Source of the DNA: Imtechella halotolerans
GTDB taxonomy: Bacteria > Bacteroidota > Bacteroidia > Flavobacteriales > Flavobacteriaceae
Reading direction: 5' to 3'
Length of the DNA stretch: 64,000 nucleotides
NCBI RefSeq assembly: GCF_028743515.2
Contig: NZ_CP117969.2
Span: 2,203,501-2,267,500, forward strand
Part shown: positions 34,712 to 44,320 of the stretch, in pieces
How positions within the stretch are numbered: the first letter of the stretch is position 1
How the letters are laid out: each line of letters opens with the position of its first letter
Made by a program: the position numbers and the translations under genes
Notes under the pieces: model-generated
Databases searched by the model: none
The model's input: the letters and a program-made list of their open reading frames with translations, nothing else
What the model was told of the DNA's origin: nothing

Positions 34712-37549
34712 TTAACCTACAATATTAATAATCTTTCCAGGGACTACAATTATCTTTTTAGGTGTACGTCCTTGCAACTGTTCTATTGTTCTGGAATCAG
34801 CCACAATTAACTTCTCAATATCTTCTGCAGTCATATCTAAGGGCAATTCAATTTTAAAACGCATTTTACCATTAAAAGATACTGGATATTCCTTACTACT
34901 TTCTATTAGGTAACTTTCCTGACAAACTGGAAACGGCTCATTGCTTATTGATTCATTATGCCCTAATGCTTCCCACAATGCCTCTGCTATATGTGGGGCA
35001 TATGGAGACACCAGCACTGCCAAAGGTTCTAAAATAGCTTGGTGGTGACACTTTTGTTGTGACAACTCATTTACACAAATCATGAATTGAGAAACCGATG
35101 TATTAAAGGAGAAACTCTCAATGTCTTCTGTAACTTTTTTTATAGTCTTGTGTAAGGACTTATACATCTCCTTACTTGGCTCTTCTTTAGTTACAATAAA
35201 CCCTTCCTCGTCAAAATACAAGCGCCATAGCTTCTTTAAAAAACCAGACACTCCCGTAATTCCAGCAGTATTCCATGGTTTAGCCTGCTCCAATGGCCCT
35301 AAAAACATTTCGTATAAACGCAAAGTATCCGCTCCATATTCATCACAAATATCATCTGGATTTACTACATTATATTTTGATTTTGACATTTTTTCAACCT
35401 CTCTGCCTACTATATATTTTCCATCTTCCAAAACAAATTCTACATTCTTATAATCTGCATAAAGAGGATGATTTTTGAAGGCCTCAATATCTAATTCATT
35501 GGTTATATCATTAATCACTGAAAGATCAACATGAATAGGAAAAACTTTTGTATTGCCAATTTTATTTTTAGATATTAATTTTTTTGCGTCCTCGGTACGA
35601 TATACAAATGCGCTCATACCCAAAATCATACCTTGGTTAATTAGCTTTTTAAATGGCTCTTCAATATTTATATATCCTCTATCCCTTAAAAACTTGTTCC
35701 AGAAACGACTATATAATAAATGTCCTGTTGCATGCTCGCTTCCCCCTATGTACAGGTCTACATTTTGCCAATAACGTAATGCCTTTTCACTAGCAAAATC
35801 TTCCTCATTATGAGCATCCATATAACGCATCCAATACCACGAACTACCAGCCCAACCGGGCATAGTATTCAATTCTAAAGGGAAAACTGTAGTATGATTA
35901 ATATACTCATTACTTACGACCGTATGTGTTTCGGTATCCCAAGCCCAGACTGTAGCATTTCCCAAAGGGGGTTGTCCATCCTCTGTTGGCAGGTATTTCT
36001 CTACTTCTGGTAAACGGACTGGAAGATACTTCTTTTCGATCATTCGTGGTAAGCCATTAACATAATATACTGGAAATGGCTCTCCCCAATAACGTTGTCT
36101 TGAAAAAACAGCATCACGTAATCGATAGTTAATTTTAGAGGTTCCTGCACCCAATTTTTCCAACTTATCTATTACCAAACGAGTACCTTCTTTATAATCT
36201 AGACCATTTAAAAAATCAGAATTTACTAACGAAAATCCTTCTTTAGCAGTAAACGCAGCCTTTGAGATATCTTGATCAAAAATATTTAGAATTTCGATAC
36301 CAAAATGTTTAGCAAAAGCATAATCCCTATCATCTCCACATGGCACAGCCATTACTGCCCCAGTTCCATACCCCGCCAACACATAATCACCAATCCAAAC
36401 CGGTATAGGCTGTTTTGTAAATGGATGCTCAGCATAAGCACCTGTAAATACTCCTGAAATGGTTTTCACGTCTGACATGCGATCACGTTCACTCCTCTTG
36501 GCAGTTGCCTCAATATAGGCTTCCACCTCAGCTCGCTGCTCATTGGTAGTAATCTTAGAAACCAATTCATGTTCAGGAGCTAATGTCATGAAAGAAACTC
36601 CAAAAATAGTATCAGGGCGGGTTGTGAATACCTGAATACTATCCATACTATCCCTTGATTCATTTTTAGGTATTACTTTGAAGACCACCATAGCGCCTTG
36701 CGAACGACCAATCCAGTTTCGTTGACTTTCTTTTAGGCTTTCACTCCAATCAATAGTATCTAACCCATCCAATAAACGCTGGGCATAGGCCGAAATACGC
36801 ATGCTCCACTGAGTCATTTTTTTGCGAATTACAGGATGACCTCCACGTTCAGAAACGCCGTTTATAATTTCGTCATTAGCTAGAACTGTACCCAAAGCAG
36901 GACACCAATTAACCTCAGTTTCTGCCAAATAGGTAAGACGATATTTTAGCAACATTTTCTGCTGCTCCTCGGCCGTATATTCTTTCCAGTGCTGAGCTGT
37001 AAAAGCAGGGGTTCCTTCGTCGCATGCAGCTTGAACTAAAGAATTACCGTTCTTTTCAAATTCTTCAATAAGTGTTTCGATAGACTTGGCCTTATCTTCT
37101 CTTTTATCGTACCAAGAATCAAATAACTGAATAAAAATCCATTGAGTGTATTTGTAATACTCCGGATTGGAGGTACGAACCTCTCGCTCCCAATCAAACG
37201 AAAACCCAATTTTATCTAATTGCTCACGATACCTATTTATATTGGTTTGAGTGGTAATAGCAGGGTGTTGACCTGTTTGTATAGCATACTGCTCTGCAGG
37301 TAATCCAAAGCTATCATATCCCATTGGATGTAATACATTAAAACCCTGATGACGTTTATATCGCGCATAAATATCACTTGCTATATACCCAAGGGGATGT
37401 CCTACATGGAGCCCAGCTCCAGAAGGATACGGGAACATATCCAAAACATAATATTTAGGTTTATCGAACGCATTGTCAGCTTTAAACGTTTTGTTTTTGG
37501 CCCAATATGCTTGCCAGTCGGCCTCTATTTTCCTATGGTCGTATCTCAT
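34712..37549 (-). CDS. leuS: leucyl-tRNA synthetase
   Basis: 945 residues. Class I motifs: HIGH as GAGLHVGHPLGYIASD (about 44-59) and KMSKS as EKMSKSKYNVVNPDD in the C-terminal third. The CP1 editing domain contains FTTRPDTIFGVSFMTLAPEH and GTGAVMAVPCGDDRDYAFA. GSEHATGHLLYSRFWNKFL is the leucine-specific stretch. Slightly longer than the E. coli enzyme, with an insertion around IEKKYLPVRLPEVEKYLPT as usual in Bacteroidota. Charges tRNA-Leu. Monocistronic, with terminator at 34656-34683. Confidence 0.97.
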   Translation of the reverse strand: MRYDHRKIEADWQAYWAKNKTFKADNAFDKPKYYVLDMFPYPSGAGLHVGHPLGYIASDIYARYKRHQGFNVLHPMGYDSFGLPAEQYAIQTGQHPAITTQTNINRYREQLDKIGFSFDWEREVRTSNPEYYKYTQWIFIQLFDSWYDKREDKAKSIETLIEEFEKNGNSLVQAACDEGTPAFTAQHWKEYTAEEQQKMLLKYRLTYLAETEVNWCPALGTVLANDEIINGVSERGGHPVIRKKMTQWSMRISAYAQRLLDGLDTIDWSESLKESQRNWIGRSQGAMVVFKVIPKNESRDSMDSIQVFTTRPDTIFGVSFMTLAPEHELVSKITTNEQRAEVEAYIEATAKRSERDRMSDVKTISGVFTGAYAEHPFTKQPIPVWIGDYVLAGYGTGAVMAVPCGDDRDYAFAKHFGIEILNIFDQDISKAAFTAKEGFSLVNSDFLNGLDYKEGTRLVIDKLEKLGAGTSKINYRLRDAVFSRQRYWGEPFPVYYVNGLPRMIEKKYLPVRLPEVEKYLPTEDGQPPLGNATVWAWDTETHTVVSNEYINHTTVFPLELNTMPGWAGSSWYWMRYMDAHNEEDFASEKALRYWQNVDLYIGGSEHATGHLLYSRFWNKFLRDRGYINIEEPFKKLINQGMILGMSAFVYRTEDAKKLISKNKIGNTKVFPIHVDLSVINDITNELDIEAFKNHPLYADYKNVEFVLEDGKYIVGREVEKMSKSKYNVVNPDDICDEYGADTLRLYEMFLGPLEQAKPWNTAGITGVSGFLKKLWRLYFDEEGFIVTKEEPSKEMYKSLHKTIKKVTEDIESFSFNTSVSQFMICVNELSQQKCHHQAILEPLAVLVSPYAPHIAEALWEALGHNESISNEPFPVCQESYLIESSKEYPVSFNGKMRFKIELPLDMTAEDIEKLIVADSRTIEQLQGRTPKKIIVVPGKIINIVG

Positions 37550-37731
37550 AGAGCATTGATTAAATCGGACTTCTCCGAAAATTATGGTATTACATAAAAA
37601 TAAAGTGCCAAAAATACAATTCTTGAGCGAGTTATAAAAAGATTTAGAAGCTGTTTATCATTGAGCTTTATGCCAGAAAACCTAACTCTAAAAGCTCTAT
37701 AAAAAAGTGTATCTTTATTAAAAAATCTTTG

Positions 37732-38526
37732 ATGTCTAAGAATCGAATAGGTCTAGTACTTTCTGGAGGAGGGGTCAAATCACTTGCCCATGCTGGTCTG
37801 CTCCAAGCCTTACATGAAAATGACATAACCCCTCATCAAATTGCTGGTACCAGTGGTGGTGCCTTAATTGGGGCTCTGTACGCCTGTGGTTATAAACCAA
37901 AAGAAATGTTACAGTTTTTTAAAGAGACTCCCGTTTTTAAATTTTCACTTTTTGCGCTCAATAAACCGGGAATAATGGACAGTGAAAAATACCATGAACT
38001 TTTTGTTACCTTTTTTAAGAATAAAACATTCGAAGAGCTTGATCTCCCTCTTACAGTAACAGCTACAAATCTTATAACAGGAAAATTGGAATATTTTCAA
38101 AGCGGCTCACTTATAAAACCACTTATTGCCTCAAGTGCTTTACCTCCCTATTTTTCACCTATCGCAATAGGTGACCATCTCTATTCTGATGGAGGAATCC
38201 TTAATAACTTCCCTATAGAACCATTACAAAAGCAATGTAATATACTTCTAGGAAGCTTTGTGAACCCTGTTGAGGAAATTGATAAAACAGAGGTCAACAC
38301 AACTCTAAAACTTATACAGCGTATCTATCATATTGGAATGGATGCCTCTTACTATGCCAAATTTAAGCGTTGTGCCTATGTTTTTATCCCAAAAGAAATT
38401 GACTTAATTGGTGTACTTGACACTAAGATGATTGACAAAGCTTATGAAATAGGATATAACCATGCCATAAAAGAAATGAATACTATAAAAACACAAATTA
38501 GTAATGCCTTGCCTGTTCCTCCATAG
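37732..38526 (+). CDS. patatin-like phospholipase
   Basis: 264 residues from the ATG at 37732 (MSKNRIGLVLSGGGVKSLAHAGLLQAL). Patatin signatures: the oxyanion-hole glycine run SGGGVK, the nucleophile elbow GTSGG (Ser around residue 42), and the catalytic Asp in DGGILNNFP (around 160). It is a serine lipid acyl hydrolase with no signal peptide, so probably acting at the cytoplasmic membrane. An in-frame TTG directly before the ATG is not needed. Its last 29 bp overlap the end of the convergent ketopantoate reductase gene. Confidence 0.92.
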   Translation: MSKNRIGLVLSGGGVKSLAHAGLLQALHENDITPHQIAGTSGGALIGALYACGYKPKEMLQFFKETPVFKFSLFALNKPGIMDSEKYHELFVTFFKNKTFEELDLPLTVTATNLITGKLEYFQSGSLIKPLIASSALPPYFSPIAIGDHLYSDGGILNNFPIEPLQKQCNILLGSFVNPVEEIDKTEVNTTLKLIQRIYHIGMDASYYAKFKRCAYVFIPKEIDLIGVLDTKMIDKAYEIGYNHAIKEMNTIKTQISNALPVPP

Positions 38527-39424
38527 GAAGTAACAACCGATAAATAAGAGTATTCACAGGAACTGGGATTCCTAATCGAAGTCCTTCTCGCATCACATAC
38601 CCGTTAAAGTTTTCGAGTTCAGAAGGTTTCCCCTGCATCATATCACGTTGCATAGATGCAGTAGTAGCACTATCCTGCTTATCTATTGACTCCATCACTC
38701 TTTCAACATCAAAATCATTTAGGGCAATTCCCTTAGCATTAGCTACCATTTTAATCTCCTGAGCGGTTTGCAACATCATATTACGTAAATATTCATCTGA
38801 GCGTAATACACCTACAGGCATCCTAGTTAGTGCACCCATCCCACTTAAAGTAGTTATAAAAGTATATTTTCTCCATACTTCTAGATTGATATCTTGTGCA
38901 ATAGAATTATCAACTTTAGCTTCATCAAAAACAGCCTTTACAGCTCGAAGACGACCATCAATTCTATTATCTGGATACCCATAGATTACTTGTGGATGAA
39001 ACGCTTGATGGTGGATCTGCCCTGGACCTTCAACATAGCTTATAATTTTACACAAACCTGAGAGTACATTTTTAGCTGGAAGTACTTCTAACAATTTTTC
39101 TACATTATCCGCTCCATTCTGTAATGGTAAAACCAACGAATGTTCAGCCAAAAAGGGCTTAAGCGTGGATGCAATCTCTGCTACCTGCCAAGATTTTACT
39201 GCCAATAATACCAAATCAGGAGTATCTAAATCGCTAACTGCATCAGTAACTTTGTCTGGTCTAACAATAAAATCACCATATATACTCCGAACTTGTAATC
39301 CCCTCTCACGTATAGCCTGTAAATTATCCCCCCTTACAACAAAGGTAACGTGATGAGATGTTTTGGCTAATTTTCCTCCAAAATAACCACCTACTCCGCC
39401 AATTCCAATAATTGCAATTTTCAT
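38498..39424 (-). CDS. panE: 2-dehydropantoate 2-reductase (ketopantoate reductase) family
   Basis: 308 residues. NADP-binding GIGGVGGYFGGKLA at residues 7-20; the ketopantoate reductase C-terminal helical domain with VWRKYTFITTLSGMGALTRMPVGVLR (conserved Lys in WRK) and SSM-type DMMQGKPSELENFNGYVMREG. It reduces 2-dehydropantoate to pantoate for coenzyme A synthesis; close paralogues act on other 2-oxoacids, so the substrate is probable, not certain. Overlaps the convergent patatin gene at the 3' end. Confidence 0.87.
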   Translation of the reverse strand: MKIAIIGIGGVGGYFGGKLAKTSHHVTFVVRGDNLQAIRERGLQVRSIYGDFIVRPDKVTDAVSDLDTPDLVLLAVKSWQVAEIASTLKPFLAEHSLVLPLQNGADNVEKLLEVLPAKNVLSGLCKIISYVEGPGQIHHQAFHPQVIYGYPDNRIDGRLRAVKAVFDEAKVDNSIAQDINLEVWRKYTFITTLSGMGALTRMPVGVLRSDEYLRNMMLQTAQEIKMVANAKGIALNDFDVERVMESIDKQDSATTASMQRDMMQGKPSELENFNGYVMREGLRLGIPVPVNTLIYRLLLPMEEQARHY

Positions 39425-39548
39425 GGATTCCTTTTATTTTAGTACATAAAAAGTACTTGATTGCTAATCCCAACGTTCTAAGGTTTATAACCATAGTTTA
39501 AAATTACTTTATTACTTTTACACAAACAATAAATGTCCTGCTTTTCTT

Positions 39549-40427
39549 ATGAGCAAATCCTTTGAGCGCTATCAAAAACGCAAACTTATATCTTCATACT
39601 TTTCCGTGGTACTTAGTATTGCGTTAGTACTGTTTTTATTGGGTGTATTAGGATTACTTGTCCTAAACACAAAAAAATTAGCTAACCATTTCAAGGAACA
39701 AGTGGCAATAACAGTCTATTTAAAAGATAATGCCAAAGAGGTTGATATCAATCACCTGCAGAAAAGCCTAGCAATGGCTGAATATTCCAAATCAGCTGAA
39801 TTTGTTTCAAAGGAAATTGCCGCAGAGAACTTCAGTAAAGAAATTGGCGAAAATTTTGTAGAATTTATTGGTGATAATCCATTACAAAATTCCATTGATG
39901 TATACCTTAAAGCGGACTACGTAACACCTATAGCCATTGATTCCATTGCAACAACACTTACAACCAAAGACTATGTTTCCGAAGTTTCCTACGACAAACC
40001 ACTTATAGGTTTATTAAATGATAATGTGAAGCGTATTAGTCTTGGAATCCTCATTGCCAGCGGTATTTTTACGTTAATCGCCATACTTTTAATTAACTCT
40101 TCCATTCGTCTCTCTATATACTCCAAGAGGTTTATTATAAAGACAATGCAGATGGTTGGTGCCACCAAAGGCTTTATTAGAAGACCCTTTATCCTAAACA
40201 ATATAAAATTAGGTATTATAGGAGCCTTGGTTGCAATAGCTGGTATGGCAACTGGATTATATTATCTTGATGGACGTTTTCCCGAACTTGGATTGTTAAA
40301 GGATTCTACAACTTTGACACTCATTTTTGGAGGAATTCTACTTACAGGCATTGTTATAAGCTGGTTAAGCACTTTTTTTGCAGCTCAGCGTTTTCTAAAT
40401 TTACGAACTGACGATTTATACTATTAA
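39549..40427 (+). CDS. ftsX: cell division protein FtsX
   Basis: 292 residues with the FtsX topology: an N-terminal transmembrane helix (YFSVVLSIALVLFLLGVLGLLVL, about 17-39), a periplasmic loop with KEQVAITVYLKDNAKEVD, and three C-terminal transmembrane helices (from about 170). The MQMVGATKGFIRRPFI segment is the FtsE-contact motif of the permease. With FtsE it regulates peptidoglycan hydrolases at the septum. It heads the conserved cluster ftsX-DUF3098-uppP-truB; ftsE is not in this window. Confidence 0.93.
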   Translation: MSKSFERYQKRKLISSYFSVVLSIALVLFLLGVLGLLVLNTKKLANHFKEQVAITVYLKDNAKEVDINHLQKSLAMAEYSKSAEFVSKEIAAENFSKEIGENFVEFIGDNPLQNSIDVYLKADYVTPIAIDSIATTLTTKDYVSEVSYDKPLIGLLNDNVKRISLGILIASGIFTLIAILLINSSIRLSIYSKRFIIKTMQMVGATKGFIRRPFILNNIKLGIIGALVAIAGMATGLYYLDGRFPELGLLKDSTTLTLIFGGILLTGIVISWLSTFFAAQRFLNLRTDDLYY

Positions 40428-40437
40428 AAATATTTTT

Positions 40438-40686
40438 ATGAAGAAAGAAGAAAAACAGCAACATGATTTTATTTTCCATAAAAAGAATTATCTATTTATG
40501 TTTATTGGATTGGCGGTAATTGCCCTTGGATTTATCCTTATGAGCGGTGGAGGCAGTAATGATCCAAATGTTTTTGATGAATCTATTTTTGATTTCCAAA
40601 GAATTAGGTTGGCTCCTACACTGGTTCTCATTGGTTTTGCTATAGAAGTTTACGCAATCCTATTAAATCCTAACAAGAAAAAATAA
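40438..40686 (+). CDS. DUF3098 small membrane protein
   Basis: 82 residues with two transmembrane helices (YLFMFIGLAVIALGFILMSGGG and LAPTLVLIGFAIEVYAIL). The signature MSGGGSNDPNVFDESIFDFQRIRLAPTLVL(IG) identifies DUF3098, a Bacteroidota family that constantly sits between ftsX and uppP, as here (10 bp after ftsX). Function unknown; the context points to cell-envelope growth or division. Confidence 0.9.
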   Translation: MKKEEKQQHDFIFHKKNYLFMFIGLAVIALGFILMSGGGSNDPNVFDESIFDFQRIRLAPTLVLIGFAIEVYAILLNPNKKK

Positions 40687-40728
40687 TCTTCGTTGCTTTC
40701 TGAAATTGAAAGCCTCAACACCCATTAC

Positions 40729-41514
40729 ATGGATTTAATAAAAGCCATTGTACTGGCCATTATTGAAGGCCTTACAGAATATTTACCCGTTTCCTCTACA
40801 GGACATATGATTATTGCCTCCTCCTTTATGGGGATTGCTTCTGATGACTTTACAAAGCTGTTTACAATTGTAATTCAATTGGGAGCCATTCTATCAGTTT
40901 TAGTTCTCTATTGGAAACGCTTTTTCCAATCAGTTGATTTCTATTTAAAATTACTGGTGGCGTTTATACCGGCCGTAATATTGGGATCTTTATTTAGTGG
41001 CCTTATAGATCAATTACTAGAAAGCCCATTGATTGTTGCCATTTTCCTGGTCATCGGGGGTTTTTTACTTCTTAAAATAGACACACTATTCACTCCATCT
41101 GAAAATCAAGAGATTGGCTATAAAACTGCATTTAAAATAGGATGTTTTCAATGTTTAGCAATGATTCCAGGAGTATCCCGCAGTGCTGCTAGCATTATTG
41201 GAGGAATGTCTCAAAAGTTAAATAGAACAACCGCTGCTGAGTTTTCATTTTTCTTAGCCATACCTACGATGCTAGGAGCCACAGCTAAAAAAAGTTTTGA
41301 CTATTACCAAAATGGTCTGACCATAACACCTGAACAAGTAAACGCTTTAATTATAGGTAATGCTATTGCATTTATAGTAGGAATGATTGCAATTAAATCA
41401 TTTATTACTTATTTGGGCAAACACGGATTCAAAATATTCGGATATTATCGAATTTTTATTGGTGTTGTACTTTTGATCATCCATTACTTTGTGCAACCCC
41501 TAACAACATTTTAA
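40729..41514 (+). CDS. uppP: undecaprenyl-diphosphate phosphatase
   Basis: 261 residues from the ATG at 40729 ([29 protein letters not shown]). The (E/Q)xxxE element ([16 protein letters not shown]) and PGxSRSxxT-like [13 protein letters not shown] motifs form the active site of the BacA/UppP phosphatases. About eight membrane segments. It recycles the C55 lipid carrier of peptidoglycan synthesis and gives bacitracin resistance. A TTG-started reading from 40693 would add 12 residues and is rejected. The stop abuts the truB start codon. Confidence 0.95.
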   Translation: MDLIKAIVLAIIEGLTEYLPVSSTGHMIIASSFMGIASDDFTKLFTIVIQLGAILSVLVLYWKRFFQSVDFYLKLLVAFIPAVILGSLFSGLIDQLLESPLIVAIFLVIGGFLLLKIDTLFTPSENQEIGYKTAFKIGCFQCLAMIPGVSRSAASIIGGMSQKLNRTTAAEFSFFLAIPTMLGATAKKSFDYYQNGLTITPEQVNALIIGNAIAFIVGMIAIKSFITYLGKHGFKIFGYYRIFIGVVLLIIHYFVQPLTTF

Positions 41515-42216
41515 ATGTCATTTTACACAGAAGAACAATTAAAAGAAGGGCAGATACTTCTTATAGACAAACCCCTTGAATGGTCCTCATTTCAAGCTGT
41601 CAACAAATTAAAATGGGCTATATTAAAACGATTTAAACTAAAGAAAATAAAAATAGGTCACGCTGGCACTTTAGATCCATTAGCCAGCGGTCTTCTTGTT
41701 ATTTGCACTGGAAAATTTACCAAAAAAATACCTGAATTTCAAGGACAAGAAAAAGAATATACTGGGACCATTACTTTAGGTGGAACCACCCCATCTTATG
41801 ACCTCGAAACCGCAATAAGCGATTACTTTCCAATAGATCATCTTACAAATGACCTAATCCTTGACACCACCAATAAGTTTATTGGCACTATACAACAAAG
41901 ACCACCTGTTTTTTCCGCTTTAAAAAAAGATGGTAAACGCCTCTATGAGATGGCTAGAGAAGGGAAGGAAGTAGAAGTTCCATTACGCACAGTAGTTATT
42001 TCAACCTTCGAAATTACACGAATTGAATTGCCAGAGGTGGATTTTAGGGTTGTTTGTAGTAAAGGAACCTATATTAGGTCACTAGCATTTGATTTCGGTC
42101 GAGCATTGGAATCAGGAGGTTTCCTTTCTGCTCTTCGAAGAACACGAATTGGAAATTTCAATGTTTCAGATGCTATAATGCCAGAATCATTTGTTACTAA
42201 ACTTGAAGAGGCTTAA
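41515..42216 (+). CDS. truB: tRNA pseudouridine(55) synthase
   Basis: 233 residues. TruB motifs: LLIDKPLEWSSFQAVNKLKW, the catalytic KIGHAGTLDPLASGLLVICTGKFTK (Asp in TLDP, around residue 54), QRPPVFSALKKDGKRLYE(M/L)AR and VVCSKGTYIRSLAFDFGRAL. It forms pseudouridine 55 in the T-loop of tRNA. It starts on the base immediately after the uppP stop, so it is translationally coupled in the ftsX cluster. C-terminal PUA domain is absent or minimal, as usual in short TruB forms. Confidence 0.96.
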   Translation: MSFYTEEQLKEGQILLIDKPLEWSSFQAVNKLKWAILKRFKLKKIKIGHAGTLDPLASGLLVICTGKFTKKIPEFQGQEKEYTGTITLGGTTPSYDLETAISDYFPIDHLTNDLILDTTNKFIGTIQQRPPVFSALKKDGKRLYEMAREGKEVEVPLRTVVISTFEITRIELPEVDFRVVCSKGTYIRSLAFDFGRALESGGFLSALRRTRIGNFNVSDAIMPESFVTKLEEA

Positions 42217-42329
42217 TTACTTTCACACCCATAAAGGTTATTTAATATTGTAAATAATAAAAATCAAAATGCTATATTTCAACAGTTTTTCCTAAATTTA
42301 ACCACCTAAATCTTTATAACAACCTAAAA

Positions 42330-43064
42330 ATGATGAAACTAGAAAGACATCATTACGCGGCTATCATTTCTGGACTTATTCTGTCTATTACAGTGCTGAT
42401 AGCCTTTAATATTCACTTAGGATCCCTGGGTGAAGAGGAAGAATACTTCTACGAAGTTATGGTAGAAGAAACCACTCCTGAAGAAAAAGAACAGGAACGG
42501 TTAGAAGAAATTGCCCAACTCAATCAACCTAAAACACATACAGCATTTAATGAAGCTGGTAAATTTCAAAACAACACAGACGACTTTAAAACACTTGAGG
42601 AGTTAATGGAAAGTCGTCAAAATGATGCTACATTAACACAAGAAGAAAATACCGATGGTGAAGGAGATGATGAGTTTATGAGTTCAATGTCCACAATCGC
42701 AGCCAAACGTGCTGAAAAGCGGAAAACTACTGCTTCTAACGGTGCAAATATCTCAGAAATCTTAGCTCAGAATAGTGGGGTTAATAAAAATAGTTCAATA
42801 AGTTATTCCCTTGTTGATCGTTACCCTACCAAACAATTACCCAATCCTATCTACACCTGCGCAGAAAGCGGAAAAGTAGTTGTTAATATTGTAGTAAACG
42901 CCCAAGGGACCGTTATCGAAGCAACTATAAATAGAAGTTCCAACAATCTGAACGGCTGCCTAACCGACAATGCCATCGCCTATGCTTTACAATCACGATT
43001 CAATCAGAATAGTGCAAAATCAACTCAAATAGGAACAATTACATATTTATTCCAACCTAAGTAA
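42330..43064 (+). CDS. TonB-like energy-transducer homologue, divergent
   Basis: 244 residues. One N-terminal transmembrane helix (HYAAIISGLILSITVLIAFNI, about 8-28), then an acidic, low-complexity periplasmic region (EEEEYFYEVMVEETTPEEKEQERLEE) instead of the usual Pro-rich spacer. The C-terminal domain (about 165-244: YPTKQLPNPIYTCAESGKVVVNIVVNAQGTVIEATI) resembles the TonB C-terminal beta-fold. Two cysteines (TCAES and NGCLT) could form a disulfide. It may couple inner-membrane energy to outer-membrane receptors or be a structural relative. The tag gene follows after 4 bp. Confidence 0.68.
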   Translation: MMKLERHHYAAIISGLILSITVLIAFNIHLGSLGEEEEYFYEVMVEETTPEEKEQERLEEIAQLNQPKTHTAFNEAGKFQNNTDDFKTLEELMESRQNDATLTQEENTDGEGDDEFMSSMSTIAAKRAEKRKTTASNGANISEILAQNSGVNKNSSISYSLVDRYPTKQLPNPIYTCAESGKVVVNIVVNAQGTVIEATINRSSNNLNGCLTDNAIAYALQSRFNQNSAKSTQIGTITYLFQPK

Positions 43065-43068
43065 ACCT

Positions 43069-43644
43069 ATGAAAAAACATCGATGTGGATGGTGTATCGG
43101 AGATCCCCTTTATGAAAAATACCATGATGAGGAATGGGGTGTACCTGTAAAAGATGATGAAACCCTTTTCGAGTTTCTTATGCTTGAAACTTTTCAAGCA
43201 GGATTAAGTTGGATTACAGTATTACGTAAACGAGAAAATTTCAGAATAGCTTTTGATAATTTTGACTTTAACACTATAAGTAATTATAGTGAAGAAAAAC
43301 TGGAAAACCTTATTCAAGATACTGGTATCATTAGAAACAAATTGAAGATTAAAGCTACCGTTACCAATGCTCAGGCTTTTATAAAGATAAGAGAAGAATT
43401 TGGTAGTTTTTCAAAATATATATGGAACTTTACAAATGGTAATCCTATAATAAACGAGCTTACTCACTATAAACAGGCTCCGGCAAACACACCACTATCA
43501 GATCAAATTAGTAAAGATTTAAAGAAAAGAGGTTTTAAATTTGTGGGAACTACCGTTATTTATGCACATATGCAAGCTACAGGAATGGTTAATGACCATG
43601 AAGTAGGTTGTTTCCGTTATAAGGAAGTATTAATTGGTAAATAA
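43069..43644 (+). CDS. tag: DNA-3-methyladenine glycosylase I
   Basis: 191 residues. The Tag signature RCGWCIGDPLYEKYHDEEWGVPVKDDETLFEFLMLETFQAGLSWITVLRKRENFR covers the zinc Cys residue region and substrate pocket, with the C-terminal zinc ligands in MVNDHEVGCFRY (His and Cys). It excises 3-methyladenine from alkylated DNA. It follows the TonB-like gene by 4 bp and overlaps the convergent aat gene by 28 bp at its 3' end. Confidence 0.95.
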   Translation: MKKHRCGWCIGDPLYEKYHDEEWGVPVKDDETLFEFLMLETFQAGLSWITVLRKRENFRIAFDNFDFNTISNYSEEKLENLIQDTGIIRNKLKIKATVTNAQAFIKIREEFGSFSKYIWNFTNGNPIINELTHYKQAPANTPLSDQISKDLKKRGFKFVGTTVIYAHMQATGMVNDHEVGCFRYKEVLIGK

Positions 43645-44264
43645 CTCAAAAACACTTCTCTAGGAATTTCACAAGCTCCTAAACTTGCCAAATGTTCGGT
43701 ATATATCTGACAATCAATAAGCTTATAATCATCATGTATTAACTTTTCTACCAAAGAAATAAATCCTACTTTGGAGGCATTACTCACATTTGAGAACATA
43801 CTCTCCCCGCAAAAAACAGTCCCCAAATCGACCCCATAGAGCCCCCCCACCAAAGAACTATCCTGCCATACCTCTACAGACATAGCATGACCCAATTCAT
43901 GAAGTTCAATGTAGGCTTCAATCATTTCATCCGTAATCCAAGTCCCCCTTTGCCCTATTCTTTTAGCAGCAGCACACCCTTGAATAACACTTCTAAATGA
44001 TTGATTAAATGTTACCTTAAATACATTTTTAGAAATCAACTTTCGCATGCTTTTAGAAATGTATAAATCTTTAGGAAAAAGTACCATTCTTGGATCAGGA
44101 GACCACCATAGTATTGGTTGATCATCATCATACCATGGAAAGATACCGTTATGGTATGCCATCAAGAGGCGTTCTGGCTTTAAATCTCCTCCTGCAGCAA
44201 CAATTCCATGAGGTTCGGTCTGTAATGGATCAGGAAAATATAATTCTTCAGTCAACCAAATCAT
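43617..44264 (-). CDS. aat: leucyl/phenylalanyl-tRNA-protein transferase
   Basis: 215 residues from the ATG at 44264 (MIWLTEELYFPDPLQTEPHGIVAAGGDL); a TTG 15 bp upstream is rejected. Family motifs: GGDLKPERLLMAYHNGIFPWY, ILWWSPDPRMVLFP, GTWITDEMIEAYIELHELGHA, SVEVWQ and GGLYGVDLGTVFCGESMFS. It transfers Leu or Phe from tRNA to N-terminal Arg/Lys of proteins, making N-degrons for ClpAP/ClpS. Upstream a terminator (44282-44306) isolates it from the DUF3127 gene; its 3' end overlaps tag. Confidence 0.95.
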   Translation of the reverse strand: MIWLTEELYFPDPLQTEPHGIVAAGGDLKPERLLMAYHNGIFPWYDDDQPILWWSPDPRMVLFPKDLYISKSMRKLISKNVFKVTFNQSFRSVIQGCAAAKRIGQRGTWITDEMIEAYIELHELGHAMSVEVWQDSSLVGGLYGVDLGTVFCGESMFSNVSNASKVGFISLVEKLIHDDYKLIDCQIYTEHLASLGACEIPREVFLSYLPINTSL

Positions 44265-44281
44265 AATCGATGATAACAAAA

Positions 44282-44306
44282 AAGTCTCGATAGTTAACCG
44301 AGACTT
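44282..44306 (-). terminator. terminator of the flavin reductase-DUF3127 unit
   Basis: 8-bp perfect stem AAGTCTCG/CGAGACTT with a 9-nt loop; on the minus strand it runs into six T (44278-44283). It lies 15 bp after the DUF3127 stop and 18 bp before the aat start. Confidence 0.7.
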
Positions 44307-44320
44307 ATAAAAAATATTTA

